A DNA stretch of 64,000 bases from Rhabdophis nuchalis (GCA_039707465.1 CM077648.1:21390119-21454118); one strand, 5' to 3'. Shown: positions 10,482 to 21,379, numbered from the stretch's first letter. Translations and numbers: made by a program. The notes: a model not told the origin generated them from the letters alone.

Positions 10482-10687
10482 ATCTCCATCAACTTTTGCA
10501 GCCATCCATCCAATCAGTGTCCTTCCATTTTTGTGGATAAAGTAATCTTGCTGCCGTCAACATAATATAACATCAACGTTCCAATTCCTCAAAGAGGAAG
10601 ACAATTTTGTGTAGAATCTGGATTTCTTCCTCCTATTTAATAAGATGGTCTAAGGATGTGATAAATCTGAATTTTATTCTACGTTTA
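10482..10687. other. Unassigned sequence
   Basis: No recognised element. Confidence 0.3.
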
Positions 10688-10765
10688 TGTTAAGTTCTGA
10701 GGAACAGAGGGAGTTCAGACGCAGGCTAGTTAAAAAGAGCAAGCCGTTTATTGGTAACAGCATTG
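10688..10765 (-). mobile_element. LTR 3'-end fragment
   Basis: On the minus strand it carries a CCAATAAACGG signal and ends TTCCTCAGAACTTAACA, which resembles an LTR terminus. It is cut off by the hAT-like fragment that follows. Confidence 0.35.
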
Positions 10766-10775
10766 GTAACTATGC

Positions 10776-10843
10776 TGGCTGGGGAATTCTGGGAGTTGAA
10801 GTCCACAAGTCTTAAAGTTCCCAAGTTTGGACATCCCTGCTGT
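10776..10843. mobile_element. hAT-type MITE fragment
   Basis: GGCTGGGGAATTCTGGGAG, TTGAAGTCCACAAGTCTTAA and a GGACATCCCTG terminus match the half-element at 19547-19612 and belong to a common squamate hAT MITE. Confidence 0.65.
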
Positions 10844-12236
10844 ACTGTGACCTTGATGGTGGCCATTTTGAGAATAGACAAAAGTTTCATGTCAGCCATT
10901 TTGTGTGTGCTTGTATGGACTCTTCTAAATGTGCCTTTGGTTTATCTATCATTCAGAGACATTAAAAGAGATGCACCAGACCACTGCAATAGTAGCAGTA
11001 GCCCTCTCTTCCATCACCACTGCTAAATGAAGCTTAAAAAATCACAACAAATAATACTAATAATTTATTAAATTGTACATTTAATTTAAAGATTTGAATT
11101 TAATTACATTTCAATGATATTCTCAAACAGTATAAAAATAAGGTTGAAAAAACACAGGGGAAGAACTTTCGCAGGGCAGTTTTTAGCATTACTGTATTGG
11201 ATGTGATCCATACATGCCCACAGAGTTATAATCTAGGATGATTTGAACACAAGTGGAAGAATACTTTGAAAAGGACTGACCCATCTGTAAGGCATCCATG
11301 AATAAAACCTTCCTCAGTCAGGGAAGCATTATAATAATAATGCAACTATTCAGTTTCAAACTGAGGGAGCTAAATGCTAAAGTGCTTGGCCAAATGATAG
11401 TATTTAGCTTGCTTTCAGCATAATTCGGAATAATACCACAGATGCATTGGTCTGAATTCACATAATATGAGGAGTTTTTATCCCTTTTTTCTGCTCTAGA
11501 TTATGCCATTCTCCTTCTTAAGCACTGCAATTATCTGTTTCGTAAGTATTTATATGTCTGCTTTAAGAATGGCTTCCGTTGGTATTAGCAATTACAAATA
11601 TCATCCTATAGTTAGTCAGAATGGAGGACAATAGATAGTAGACATATTTAATAATGTTATTTCACTGATGGACTCAGCAAAGGAACTTCAGTATGTTACA
11701 ATAGCTCAACACATCTAAAGTCCTTTTAAATTCATAATTATTGAATTTTACAGAGAGTACATTAGGCACTTTTCCCCTTAATAATACTGATTCATGAATG
11801 TGTAAGCAGCCAAGAAGTAATGTTTTCAGGGTGTTGTACAAATATAAAATATAAGATTAAGTTAACGCTAATGAGAATAAAAACACATCACAGCAAAAGT
11901 AAAATTAAACTAGAAACAGTTGCAATAATAGCATGCATTTGAAGAGAAAGTAAATGAATAGCCACATATATGGCTTTGGAAAAATAAAAACCACACCAAG
12001 AACAGTTCATAGTGCCTGAGACAACAATAATGTAAAGACCTAAAAAAAGAGCATCCCTAACAATATCTTTCCTCTTGTATGATAATTGGATGGTATGCAG
12101 GTAATTCCATGGCCAATTTAACCAGAGGTTTCTTTCTTTCTTTTTCAATTCTGAAGCATTTTCAAAAAAACAACTAGACATACTGTATAAAGCATTGCAA
12201 AAAAGGGAAAGAGGAGGCTTAAGAATATGAACATAC
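10844..12236. other. Repeat-poor AT-rich sequence
   Basis: About 1.4 kb with no recognised element or exon. Confidence 0.4.
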
Positions 12237-12492
12237 CAATGGTGGGATTCAAAAATGTTCTGTGGGTGTGGCTTGATGGGCGTGGCATGGCATGGATCAG
12301 TGGGCGTAGCTTGGTGGGTGTGGCAGGGGAAGGATACTGTAAAATCTTCATTCCTTCCCGATCAACTGGGACTCAGGAGGCAGAGAATAGATGGGGCCAG
12401 TCAGTGGTGGTATATATCAGTTCTCCAAACTACTCAAAATTTCCACTACTGGTTCTCCAGAACTGGTCAGAACCTGCTGAATGCCACCTCTG
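12237..12492 (+). mobile_element. hAT-like MITE, second subfamily, complete
   Basis: Termini CAATGGTGGGATTC and GAATGCCACCTCTG, flanked by an exact 8-bp duplication GAACATAC (12229-12236 and 12493-12500). The left part has repeated GGGCGTGGCTTGG-like units, the middle has CTGGGACTCAGGAGGCAGAG and the right part has CTCAAAATTTCCACTACTGG. It is the best-preserved reference copy of this subfamily in the window. Confidence 0.85.
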
Positions 12493-12559
12493 GAACATAC
12501 ATTTATTTTTTTTACTTAATATAGAGTATAATCTTTATTGTCATTGTACTTAAATACAA

Positions 12560-12720
12560 CGAAATTGGTTATTATTTGTTTGTTTCATTTTGAATGCCAT
12601 CCATCTCACGAAGAGGGGACTCCAGGTGACTTACAATCAAGTAAAAACAATGAAATATTAAAATAATAAATAGTAACATTAAAATTGATTAAAATCATCA
12701 AACATGAAAGGGAAGAAAGC
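12560..12720 (-). mobile_element. Decayed LINE/SINE tail
   Basis: GGGGACTCCAGGTGACTTAC followed by AATCAAGTAAAAACAATG and AT-rich sequence resembles the reverse complement of an L2-like tail. The match is weak. Confidence 0.35.
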
Positions 12721-13558
12721 AAGATGCATATGGTGTGGAGGTGGAGTCTTAATCTCCAAAGATTAATATTGCTGATTTAGGATTATAGTTAATGTATTAG
12801 ATTCAATGCATAAACAGTACCACTGAAGCCACATTTTAGTATTACACTACCTAGGGTCGCCTCTTGATGAGATAGATAGCGTACAAATTTAATGTTATTT
12901 TTTAAAAATCTTGTTTCCATCTGATTGTTTTGGTAGATGCTTTGACAGCTTCAGTGGAAAAGTGACAATAAATACCCATAACAATCAGTCCAATTGCACA
13001 GCTAAAATTATTCTTAATTCCTTTCATCAGGCTGTAAATTCTTTGTGTGTCTGTGTTTGCTTGTCAGTGTCTAAAGCCACACTAGTCCTTTAAAAACTAG
13101 GAATGAATAAAACCAAAAGCATGGAATAAGAGGGGAGAGGAAAGAGAAAAATCTACAAAATTAAAGAGTTTCTCTATAATCCATGTATCATGTAAAGTGT
13201 ACTATAATCCAAAAAATTTCCACAATAATAAATCAGTTCATCTTTAAAGTGCTCTGAGATACTAGCCAAATCTGTCTGGAAATTAAATACATTTAGTATG
13301 ATTATTTTCCATGCATTCAATACATTTTTTTTCTTCAGTAACATTATAAGATTGCATTGCTGTGATCCCTTCTTTGGGGGGCTCAGGAGTTGAACCTAAA
13401 GTTTTTAGAAAGCATGTAAACCTAATCTCAATTCCTGATTGGTGTGGATGCATACAATTCCTTAGAATGTTGTTTGTCCCTTTTGTACTAATAAAACAAA
13501 GAACAGCTAGGTCAGGAATATGTATTTCTACTGTAATTATCAAACTAGTCAGTCCTAG
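12721..13558. other. Unassigned AT-rich sequence
   Basis: No recognised repeat or exon. Confidence 0.4.
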
Positions 13559-13859
13559 AAGAGATCAACCCTGACTGCTCTTTAGAAGGCCAGATCCTGA
13601 AGATGAAACTCAAGTACTTTGGCCACCTAATGAGAAGGAAGGACTCACTGGAGAAGAGCCTAATGCTGGGAAAGATTGAGGGCAAAAGAAGAAGGGGACG
13701 GCAGAGAATGAGGTGGCTGGATGGAGTCACTGAAGCAGTAGGTGTGAGCTTAAATGGACTCCAGAGGACGGTAGAGGACAGAAAGGCCTGGAGGAACGTT
13801 GTCCATGGGGTCGCAATGGGTCAGCCACGACTTTGCAACTAACAACAACAACAACAACT
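13559..13859 (+). mobile_element. BovB/RTE LINE 3' end with an open C-terminal frame
   Basis: An uninterrupted frame at 13603-13842 (79 codons) encodes the C-terminus of the BovB ORF: YFGHLMRRKDSLEK, LMLGKIEGKRRRGRQRMRW, LDGVTEA, then DRKAWRNVVHGV and a stop. The catalytic endonuclease and reverse transcriptase regions are absent, so the copy cannot move by itself. It ends in an (AAC)n tail at about 13841-13858. BovB is the likely partner of the Sauria SINEs here, and the family is known for horizontal transfer between vertebrates. Confidence 0.9.
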
Positions 13860-14639
13860 AATTATGTCACAATAGTGGCTCACAGACATCCTTAATCAAT
13901 AAATAATTGAATGACCCAATATATTACAAATATGAATATGCTCAACAGAAGAGGCTCACTCAGCAACTGTGTCTTGATTCACTCATTACTCATGTTCAAA
14001 CTGATGTGGTTCAGAATTATTTGGACAAAAGCTAAAAGAAAAATTATCTTTTTAATAAAGAAGTAGAACAAGGCTGAAATTTCAGGGCAGGAAAATGAAC
14101 TGGATTTTCTGGCTTACACATTTTACTGTTTTTTCAAACAACTGTTGGTGCTATTTTATACACATGTACTCAAGAATAAGTCCTTGTTCATTCAGCTGGA
14201 ATCCAATGATAATAATTGGATTGAAAAGCAAATAGAATTGGGAAGGGATTTCTGTGAGTAAGAAGTCAGATGAAAACTCTCTGTGAGACATTTTTATTCC
14301 CTTCCCTATTTCTGTACATTTGTAATTTATTATTTAAGAACCCAAGGATTCATAGCATCTTACATAAGAAATGTTTTTCTTTAATTTTTAAATTGGTCTG
14401 CTGAAGCTCAGACCTAGTTTAAATTGATCAAACTAAGAAAACGACATTACAAAACCCTAAATATTCAGAGAAGGAAATAATCGATAGGAATGGTTGGATA
14501 ATGTTAAATGAAAAACTAGCAACCAGCTTTTCGATATCTAATACATCTAGGAGTTTTTTAGTAAACAATCTAGACCACCAAAACATACTTTTGTTTATTG
14601 ATCCCTTATTCACTCAGGTATTGTAACAAAGTGAGGGAT

Positions 14640-14640
<1 letters not shown>
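13860..14640. other. Unassigned AT-rich sequence
   Basis: No recognised element. Confidence 0.4.
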
Positions 14641-14691
<51 letters not shown>

Positions 14692-14749
14692 TTTTCTTTC
14701 CTTCCTTCCTTCCTTTCTTCCTTCTTTTCTTTTCTTTTCTTTTCTTCCA
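14641..14749. repeat. (CTTT)n microsatellite with CCTT and TTTTC variants
   Basis: A pure CTTT run for about 50 bp, then interrupted CCTT and CTTTT units. Lysine/arginine/glutamate-rich minus-strand frames across it are artefacts of the repeat. Confidence 0.97.
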
Positions 14750-15073
14750 ACAGGGGATGGGTCCAGAAATTTGGTTTAACTGGTAAAAATCTGGGAAAAA
14801 TTGAGTTTGAAAATGAAATAAGCAGGAATAGCTCATCTTTAAAGTTATTATAATATTTATTTTCATCCAAAAAGCAATGCAGCAAATGAAATAAAAGAAC
14901 AATTACTTCCTTGCATTCCTTTCCAAGCATGTATTTACCCAACTGTAATTATGAAACTATATTATATAACACAAAAATTGGTCTGTAAAGTATCTATAAA
15001 TTTTCCTCACCTCCATCCACATTTATCTAAAGCTTTCTCACATCAGTGGGAAGTTCACAAATGACTATGGCAG
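14750..15073. other. Unassigned AT-rich sequence
   Basis: No recognised element. Confidence 0.35.
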
Positions 15074-15081
15074 TTGATATT

Positions 15082-15491
15082 CAGAGGTGGGTTACTCCTG
15101 GTTTGGCCAAGTGGAAGTCAGGCCTGGGTCACAGAACCAGCAGCAACCCAGGCCTGCCACGCCCCAAACCAGTTCCCTCACAGCCGCTGGTGCGCCGCCA
15201 TTTTGGTTTTTAGTGCCTGCCATGCACAGTTCACTGTAAATTGTTCTGTGCATGCAACCAACAATTTATGAGGAAGAACAAGCTCCCAGACTCTAGGAAC
15301 AAGCACAGACTCTAAATTTAATTTATTTTAACTGTTTTTGTATGTACTGTTTTTATATTTCTGTGCACCGCCCGGAGTCCCTTAAATATGATAAATAAAT
15401 AAATAAATTACATTGAACAGTGTGCATTTGGTGCACGTGCGTTTCGTGTGCGTTGCGAACAAGTAGTAAAACCAGCATCAGCCCACCACTG
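15082..15491. mobile_element. hAT-like MITE interrupted by a LINE tail
   Basis: Termini CAGAGGTGGGTTACTCC and CAGCCCACCACTG with flanks TTGATATT (15074-15081) and TTGATATA (15492-15499), matching at 7 of 8. Internal GCCTGGGTC.CAGAACCAGC and the GTGCATG-rich stretch relate it to 38676-38941. An L2-like LINE tail lies inside it at about 15260-15413. Confidence 0.82.
15300..15413 (+). mobile_element. L2-like LINE 3' tail, nested
   Basis: The sequence CTGTGCACCGCCCGGAGTCC followed by a (AAAT)n run is the typical end of the L2-like LINEs seen repeatedly in the window. It lies inside the surrounding hAT-like element and is therefore younger. Confidence 0.65.
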
Positions 15492-15499
15492 TTGATATA

Positions 15500-15769
15500 T
15501 CATTGCCAGAACCCTAGCATTTTCAGCTTAGGAGGTGTAAATTTCAAGGCTCCGATCTTGCCCTTCAATCATCTCCCTGAAAGGATGAAAACCCACAAAA
15601 TTTTGGAAACATTTTAAAGAATGTTTGAAGAGCATAAATGCCTGAAGCCTATATTTATTATTAAATCAGAAAATGATCGCTGAAAGCAAGCATACATCTC
15701 ATATAAAAGGAAAGACTTTAGAGAGGTTACAATTCATCATGTCTTTTGAATACCGTCTATTAGCTAATT
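15500..15769. other. Unassigned sequence
   Basis: No recognised element between two complete hAT insertions. Confidence 0.35.
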
Positions 15770-15777
15770 GTCTAGTG

Positions 15778-16079
15778 CAGGGGTCCCCAACCCCCGGTCC
15801 GTGGACCGGTGCCGGTCCGCAAGGCCAGAGAAGGAGGAGGGAGGAGGGGGCAGCCCCCTGCAGAGCGCGCACCAGGGTTGGGAGAGCGCAGGCGCGGCCA
15901 CTCGCGCCGTTGGGGGCCGAGAGGGGTGAGTGAGCCAACTCACCCCCCCACATGCATTTGCCGCCTGTTCCCCCTCCCCCCTGCTCCCCCTCTACACCAG
16001 CTGAGCCATGCCCACTGGTCCGCGGAATTTTCTTTAAAATGAAACCGGTCCCTGGTGCCAAAAAGGTTGGGGACCTCTG
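15778..16079. mobile_element. hAT/Charlie-type MITE
   Basis: Termini CAGGGGTCCCCAACCCCCGG and AAGGTTGGGGACCTCTG, with GACCGGTGCCGGTCC at the left and AAACCGGTCCCTGGTGCC at the right, characteristic of a vertebrate hAT-Charlie MITE. An exact 8-bp duplication GTCTAGTG is at 15770-15777 and 16080-16087. The interior (15830-15950) is strongly GC/CpG-rich and gives spurious frames of 77-120 codons. Confidence 0.92.
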
Positions 16080-16099
16080 GTCTAGTGTTTAGGTCTGCC

Positions 16100-16572
16100 T
16101 TTTTATTTATTTATTTATTTTTATTTTATTTGTCAACAAGTACAAGGAAACAAGTATGAAAAACACATGAAAAATGGCACAAATAAATGGATAAAAATAA
16201 GCAAAACATAGCCATAAACACATAAAAAATGCATATAAATGGGCAGTAGGACAGGGACGGTAGGCATGCTGGTGCGCTTATGCACGCCCCCTTAGAGACC
16301 TCTTAAGAAATGTGTTAATGTCCACGGTAGACAGCTTAAGGTAAAAGGTTTGAGGGTTAGAGGAACTAACAACAGGATCGGGTAGTGTGTTCCACACATT
16401 TACTATTCTATTGCTGAAATCCTTTTTTCCCTAATCGATTCAAACGGATTACATTTAATTTGTATCCATTGATAGCCGTTGTGTTATTTCAGTTGAAGTG
16501 AAAATGGTCATTAACTGGTAGGATGTTATCGCAGATTATCATGTGCTCTAAGCTCAGGTCGGAATGTATATT
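16100..16572 (-). mobile_element. CR1/L2-group LINE 3' end, reverse orientation
   Basis: On the minus strand the sequence reads through a broken C-terminal reverse-transcriptase tail (fragments like LPVNDHFHFN and NGYKLNV) to a stop, then a 3' UTR and a (AAAT)n tail that appears here as TTTATTTATTT at 16103-16131. I recognise the block with GTTCCACACATTTAC and GGTCATTAACTGGTAGGA as a very common snake LINE. In-frame stops make it a dead copy. Confidence 0.65.
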
Positions 16573-16639
16573 AGTAAATATAATGTATATTAATAAACCT
16601 TGAAATTCAGATATCCAAAACTTCATATCTGACCATTCT

Positions 16640-16702
16640 GTCCTGAGTCCCTTTGGGGGATAGGGCAGGATAGAAGTCTAATAAATGAAAATGAAATGAA
16701 AT
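16640..16702 (+). mobile_element. L2-like LINE tail
   Basis: CTGAGTCCCTTTGGGGGATA, then GGGCAGGATAGAAGTCTAA and an A-rich run (AATGAAATGAAATG), matches the GAGTCC...GGGCGGTATAAA ending of the L2-like tails elsewhere. Confidence 0.6.
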
Positions 16703-17534
16703 GTTCATTATTTTTGTATCTGGTTGACACCATTTTCTGGGAAAAGGTCATGTTTTCTTAACAATTCAGGGCATGTTCAAAAAAACACCTTTCACCAAAG
16801 TAATCAGCAAATGTGTCACACTGAATCCAGCCTCTTCAACTTAAGCCCAGAGAAGCTGCCATCAAGGATTTCCCCTTCTTTGAATAGCTCCTGGCGAATA
16901 AAGAGCATGCCGTTCATTCAAGAAGTATATACCCCAGTGGTTTTTAAAAATGGGTTTCAGATTTGTTGGCCTTTTAATTGAGAATATTTGTCAGTTAAAG
17001 CAACAATTAACATTTGTTGGAAGCAGCATAACTGTAAATGGCTCCTACTATTAGCCTAAAAACATTTAATTATGATTTATCGGTGCATAGCAACCTTTTG
17101 TAACATTATAGGCTAACATTCATTTGCACTTAATTAAACTCATTAGGAACGTACTTTGTGGCAGAAAGGAAACAAAGGAGTAAATATTACTGAAAAATTC
17201 ACATTTCATTCTATAAAAAAAGTAGATGTCATAATAGAAAGTGTTCAATATTGATCCTATCAGGAATTGTTGTTTTTTAAATGAATGGAATAAAACCTAA
17301 CAATAGTTCTTTACCGGAAACCAAAAATATATACAGACATTATAGACTATAAACAGTCATTCTTCTTGTCAAGAACCTGGAAAAAAATGAGTTTTCACAA
17401 TGGTATGCTTAATGATCAAACTCCCACAAATGTGTCTTCGATTATATTAAAGGAGTCTCTGCCTATAGAAAAAAGAACCATAGTGTTATTGATTGTTTCC
17501 TAAATTGTTATTATTTAATTATAGCTGCCAAGTA
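16703..17534. other. Repeat-poor sequence
   Basis: No recognised repeat. The stretch 17000-17200 is of ordinary complexity and rich in ATTA/TTAAT cores. Confidence 0.4.
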
Positions 17535-17915
17535 TGTGAAAACAGGTGCAGTTTTTTTTTTCAAAAAAAGGGCATGAATAGCCTTTAGGAGGCTTGTAGA
17601 GTGCTGGGGGGGGGGGGGGCAAAATGAGCAAAAAACAACCCTTTTTGTGAAAATGGGCTCATTTTTTGTCCAAAAAGGGCATAGATAGCTTTTAGGAGGC
17701 TTAAAGAGTGCTCCTGGGGACTGGGGGGGCATCACTTTCTGCCCTCCCCAGCCCCTAGGAGCACTCTGAAAGCCTCCTAAAAACTATGCATGACATTTTG
17801 GTGAAGTGGGGAGCAGGGTTTTGGGAGGCAAAAAATATTCAGTGTATAAGACGCACCCAGATTTTCAACCTCTTTTTTGAGAGAAAAAGGTGCGTCTTAT
17901 ACTCCAAAAATACGG
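17535..17915. mobile_element. TACCGTATTTT-family MITE, left end missing
   Basis: The right terminus GGTGCGTCTTATACTCCAAA followed by AATACGG and TA matches the family at 18703 and 21866. The interior shares AAAAAGGGCAT.AATAGC and TTTAGGAGGCTTGTAGAGTG with the 18703 copy. The expected left terminus is absent, so the copy is truncated. Confidence 0.7.
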
Positions 17916-17917
17916 TA

Positions 17918-18700
17918 TTATAAACTGCTTGGATGCCAACATTCTCTACTGTATCCCTCGTATCCAGATGTGTACATGTGTTTCAGTACATGAGATCCCA
18001 AGGGTTCTAATGTAAAACTGGCAAAATGCCTTCTCTCACAAAAAGCATAAAAATTCATCCTTCCTCTCACTAATGGGTGGATAAAATTGGTGCTTAAGCT
18101 GGGATAATAGGCTAGCTATAATTAGTCTAAGTGTCCATTAGACAGCCTTACGCAGTTCAGAGATGGGCAGGGACCAAACGGAAGCCTAGATGAGGAAGAG
18201 TAATATGATTTGGATAGCTGACACTTTGAACTCATACTTTCACTCCAGCAAGTTGTCACTACGGTAAAATGACAGCGGTAAAACTGCTCGACCTCTTCTT
18301 CGCAGGGGTCATCCTGAAAAAAGGTTTCTTTGCTGCAAGGTGGAAGGAAAAAGTGATGAAGTGGGGAAGTCTACTGCCCTAATTTAGAGCAGGGACAAAA
18401 TTGTGCACATCATCTCCAATCACCTTCTCAAGAGATGAATGCACCACACATTTATTTTTGTTTGTGCTCCTGTGGCTTTAATGTTAGTCCAGCAGTGAAG
18501 AAGCCCCTTGTAATTTCCTAGTTAAGTAAAGCTTCTCTTCTTTCTGTTCCATCTTCGTTATCATAATTACTGAAAGCATAAACTTCCCTTCCTCTTTTAA
18601 ATGCAATTTGGTATATTTTGAGTGTCAGAGTACACACGGTGTGACTATTTTGAGACAGCCCAGGAGCAAAATACAGTAAACAGAGGTTTGTCTTTTCAAA
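17918..18700. other. Unassigned sequence
   Basis: No recognised element. Confidence 0.4.
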
Positions 18701-18702
18701 TA

Positions 18703-19100
18703 CCGTATTTTCAGAGTATAAGATGCACTGGAGTATAAGACGCACCAAGATTTTGAAGAGGCAACTTTTTAAAAAAAGGTTTTGCACTCTGCAGACCTCC
18801 CAAAAATAACCTGTTTTTTTTTGTCAAAAAAGGGGCATGCATAGTCTTTAGGAGGCTTGTAGAGTGCTCCCGGGAGCTGGGAGGGAAACGAGCAAAAAAC
18901 AGCCCCTTTTTCACTCAGTTTTGCCCTCCCCAGCCTCCAGGGGCACTCTGGAAGCCTTCTAAAGGCTATGCACGGCCATTTTTGCAAAGAGGGCAGGATT
19001 TCGGGAGGCCAAAAATGCTGTATTCAGTGTATAAGACACACCTAGATTTTCACCCTCTTTTTTGAGAGAAAAAGGTGCGTCTTATACCCCAAAAATATGA
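18703..19100. mobile_element. TACCGTATTTT-family MITE, complete
   Basis: Left CCGTATTTTCAGAGTATAAG and right TGCGTCTTATACCCCAAAAA are inverted termini with TA on each side (18701-18702 and 19101-19102), consistent with Tc1/mariner-type insertion. The interior consists of inverted GGAGGCTT/GCCTTC and GGGCATGCATAG/CTATGCACGGCC blocks. No transposase. Confidence 0.78.
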
Positions 19101-19102
19101 TA

Positions 19103-19546
19103 GTGGTTTATTTACAAGGAATATATACATACACGTAGTAGGCAAAGTCAGGCAATTAATCATCAACTATAGCACAGAAGCACACATGAAGAGAGAGAGA
19201 TATGTCCCAACAAGGTCTCTCTTATAATACAGTCTCTTAAGGTGGTAACTCTTAAGATGCTGACTCATTACTACCATTGCATCATCATTACAGCATTACA
19301 GTAGCTGGTCAGCTATTAAATCATCATTATCATGACATTGAGCCTCAACACAACAGGTCAGCCTTTCCAGGTAAGCCAGACAGGAAATGTCACCAGTTAA
19401 ACTATATCTTTTTTTAAAAGCTATATTGATAGAATCTTGCATGACTAAAAATAAAAATATCCTATTGTTACCTTTATGGCCCACAAACCTTCTGAGGATC
19501 CTTTCTGAGTCTGTTGCTCCACTCACTATGTAGCCATGGGCAAGGC
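19103..19546. other. Unassigned, possibly LTR-derived sequence
   Basis: GTGGTTTATTTACAAGG at the left edge resembles the reverse complement of an LTR polyadenylation region, but no termini or duplication can be shown. Confidence 0.3.
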
Positions 19547-19612
19547 TGGCTGGGGAATTCTAGGAGTTGAAGTCTACACATCTTAAAGTTGGCAAGATTG
19601 AGAAACAATGAA
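19547..19612. mobile_element. hAT-type MITE half-element
   Basis: GGCTGGGGAATTCTAGGAG, TTGAAGTCTACACATCTTAA and GGCAAGATTGAGAAACA match the fragment at 10776 and the usual AACCTTGGCAA terminus of this MITE. Confidence 0.6.
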
Positions 19613-19613
19613 C

Positions 19614-19686
19614 TATGCTGTCTCTTATCTGATCATTCCCAAGGTAGCAACTTTGGGCTCTATTTCCCAAGGTCTTTCTCACACAC
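19614..19686. repeat. Orphan dispersed repeat, copy 1
   Basis: TATGCTGTCTCTTATCTGAT through CCCAAGGTCTTTCTC is shared, at roughly three quarters identity by eye, with 43852-43925. I cannot assign a family. Confidence 0.55.
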
Positions 19687-19773
19687 CATTTATAATTGAG
19701 CAATGAAAGACAAGGGAAAGGGGGAAGAAAAAATGTGGAGCAATTTTGTTCACACCAAAGACAACACAGATGA

Positions 19774-20017
19774 CAATGGGTGGAAACTAATCAAGGAGAG
19801 AAGCAACTTAGCACTAAGGAGAAATTTCCTGACGGAACAATTAATCAGTGGAACAACTTGCCTGCAGAAGTTGTGAATGCTCCAACACTAGAAGTTTTTA
19901 AGAAGAGATTAGATAACCATTTGTCTGAAGTGGTGTAGTGTTTCCAGCCTAAGCAGAGGGTTGGACTAGAAGACCTCCAAGATCCCTTCCAACTATGTTG
20001 TTCTATTCTATTCTAAT
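19774..20017 (+). mobile_element. CR1 LINE 3' end
   Basis: It matches the C-terminal coding part and 3' UTR of the CR1 at 48873: GGAGAGAAGCAACTTAG, AGGAGAAATTTCCTGAC, GAAGTTGTGAATGCTCCAAC, then GGTTGGACTAGAAGACCTCC and TCCCTTCCAACT. The tail is (TTCTA)n-like, the short pentamer ending typical of snake CR1 copies. The frame is broken. Confidence 0.88.
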
Positions 20018-20821
20018 TTTCAGCCCAAATTCACTAGTCAATGAACAATAGCATATTTTATTCTTTTCTTCTATTTCAATGAATATAATGGCCTGATTGT
20101 AATAGAACAAGGATAAATCCAATGACACGAAAAACATATTAGTTCTGATATTTTTATATTGGTAGCAAATTTGTAGTAGAAAACACATCACAATGGATGC
20201 AAATTTTACATCTCCTGTATATCCATGTAAACCATCAGGTCCAAATTAATTTGGGGGCTATATTCCTAATGGATATGTTTTATATCTCTTAGCTGCATGC
20301 TTACCCAGCAGCACACTAATCCTGGAGGCCGAAGATAACAGCTGAAGAATTACCCTGGAAACAACCACTCAGCCTTTCTGTCCCATGAGCAAAAGATTAG
20401 ATGCTCATAAATGCTGATCCAAATGCCTGTGGATTGACCAAATTTCAAACACTGGGCAACTGAAGAGGAAATCTCTACCAAAAATTGAGCAAATGAAGGG
20501 AAGGTCAAAGCAAAGTTTACTCCCCACAAAAAAATAAAATGTCCTTCCCATCTCATTTGGTGATCATTCCAGAGTGGAGAATAATTACTTTAAGGAATGA
20601 TTTAAATCCTATACATTTAATCCAAAATTTAATTCAGCAGGAGCACTGATTTAGTAGTGTAAAACAACAATGAACCAATGAAAGGCAGTTAATGCAGTGA
20701 GGAAGAGAGGAAAGGAAACGTATATCAAAGAATTTTGTCTTTTACTCCTACAACAGTAAATATAATCCAAAATCAGTTTAGGAAGCATTTTTTATATTTG
20801 CTTATGTACCCATATATGTGA
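20018..20821. other. Unassigned AT-rich sequence
   Basis: About 800 bp between two CR1 3' ends, with no recognised element. Confidence 0.4.
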
Positions 20822-21172
20822 AGTATGTGAGAAGGACCAAGGTGACATGATAGCAGTGTTCCAATATTTGAGGGGCTGCCACAGAAAGGGTCAAGCTATT
20901 TTCCAAAGCACCCGAAGGCCAGACAAGGAATAATGGATGGAAACTGTCCAAGGAGAGATTCAAGTAGAAATAAGGAGAAATTTTCTGACAGTGAGAACAA
21001 CCAACCAATGGAACAGAAATTGCCTTCAGAAGTTGTGGGTGCTTTATCACTGGAGGCTTTCAAGAGAGACTGAATCTGAATCATGTATCAGAAATGCTTA
21101 AGTAGGAGGGTTGGACTAGATAACCTACAAAGTCCCTTCCAACTCTGTTATTCTGTATTCTATTTATTCTGT
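20822..21172 (+). mobile_element. CR1 LINE 3' end, more diverged copy
   Basis: Blocks GACATGATAGCAGTGTTCCA, TTTGAGGGGCTGCCACA, GAAGTTGTGGGTGC, AGGGTTGGACTAGATAACCT and CCCTTCCAACTCTGTTATTC mark a CR1 3' end, ending in TTCTGTATTCTATTTATTC. It differs from the 19774 copy enough to be an independent, older insertion. Broken frame. Confidence 0.87.
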
Positions 21173-21204
21173 GGTTAAAACCATCATTTTTCCACTGGAA
21201 GCCA

Positions 21205-21378
21205 CAGAGCTGAGCTTCTTAACTTGCCAGTTAGCACTTTTGGGGGACTGGCAACTCGGTTGTTAAGTGAAACTTTCTCTAAGTGCGATCATGACTCTGC
21301 TTGTGCTCTTACTTCAGCTCTGCTTTGCTTTGCTGACCTGTGAAAGTTGTAAATGTGAGGATTGGTCACACATTTAAA
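21205..21378. mobile_element. Decayed mariner-like MITE piece
   Basis: CTCGGTTGTTAAGTGAAACT and GTTGTAAATGTGAGGATTGG resemble the GTTAAGTGA family whose better copy follows directly. Confidence 0.4.
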
Positions 21379-21379
21379 G

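Noticed and set aside
14606..14942. Lysine/glutamate-rich frames of about 100 codons
   Set aside because: They are products of the CTTT microsatellite read on the minus strand.
15830..15950. CpG island and promoter
   Set aside because: The CpG-rich patch is the interior of a hAT/Charlie-type MITE with exact target duplications.
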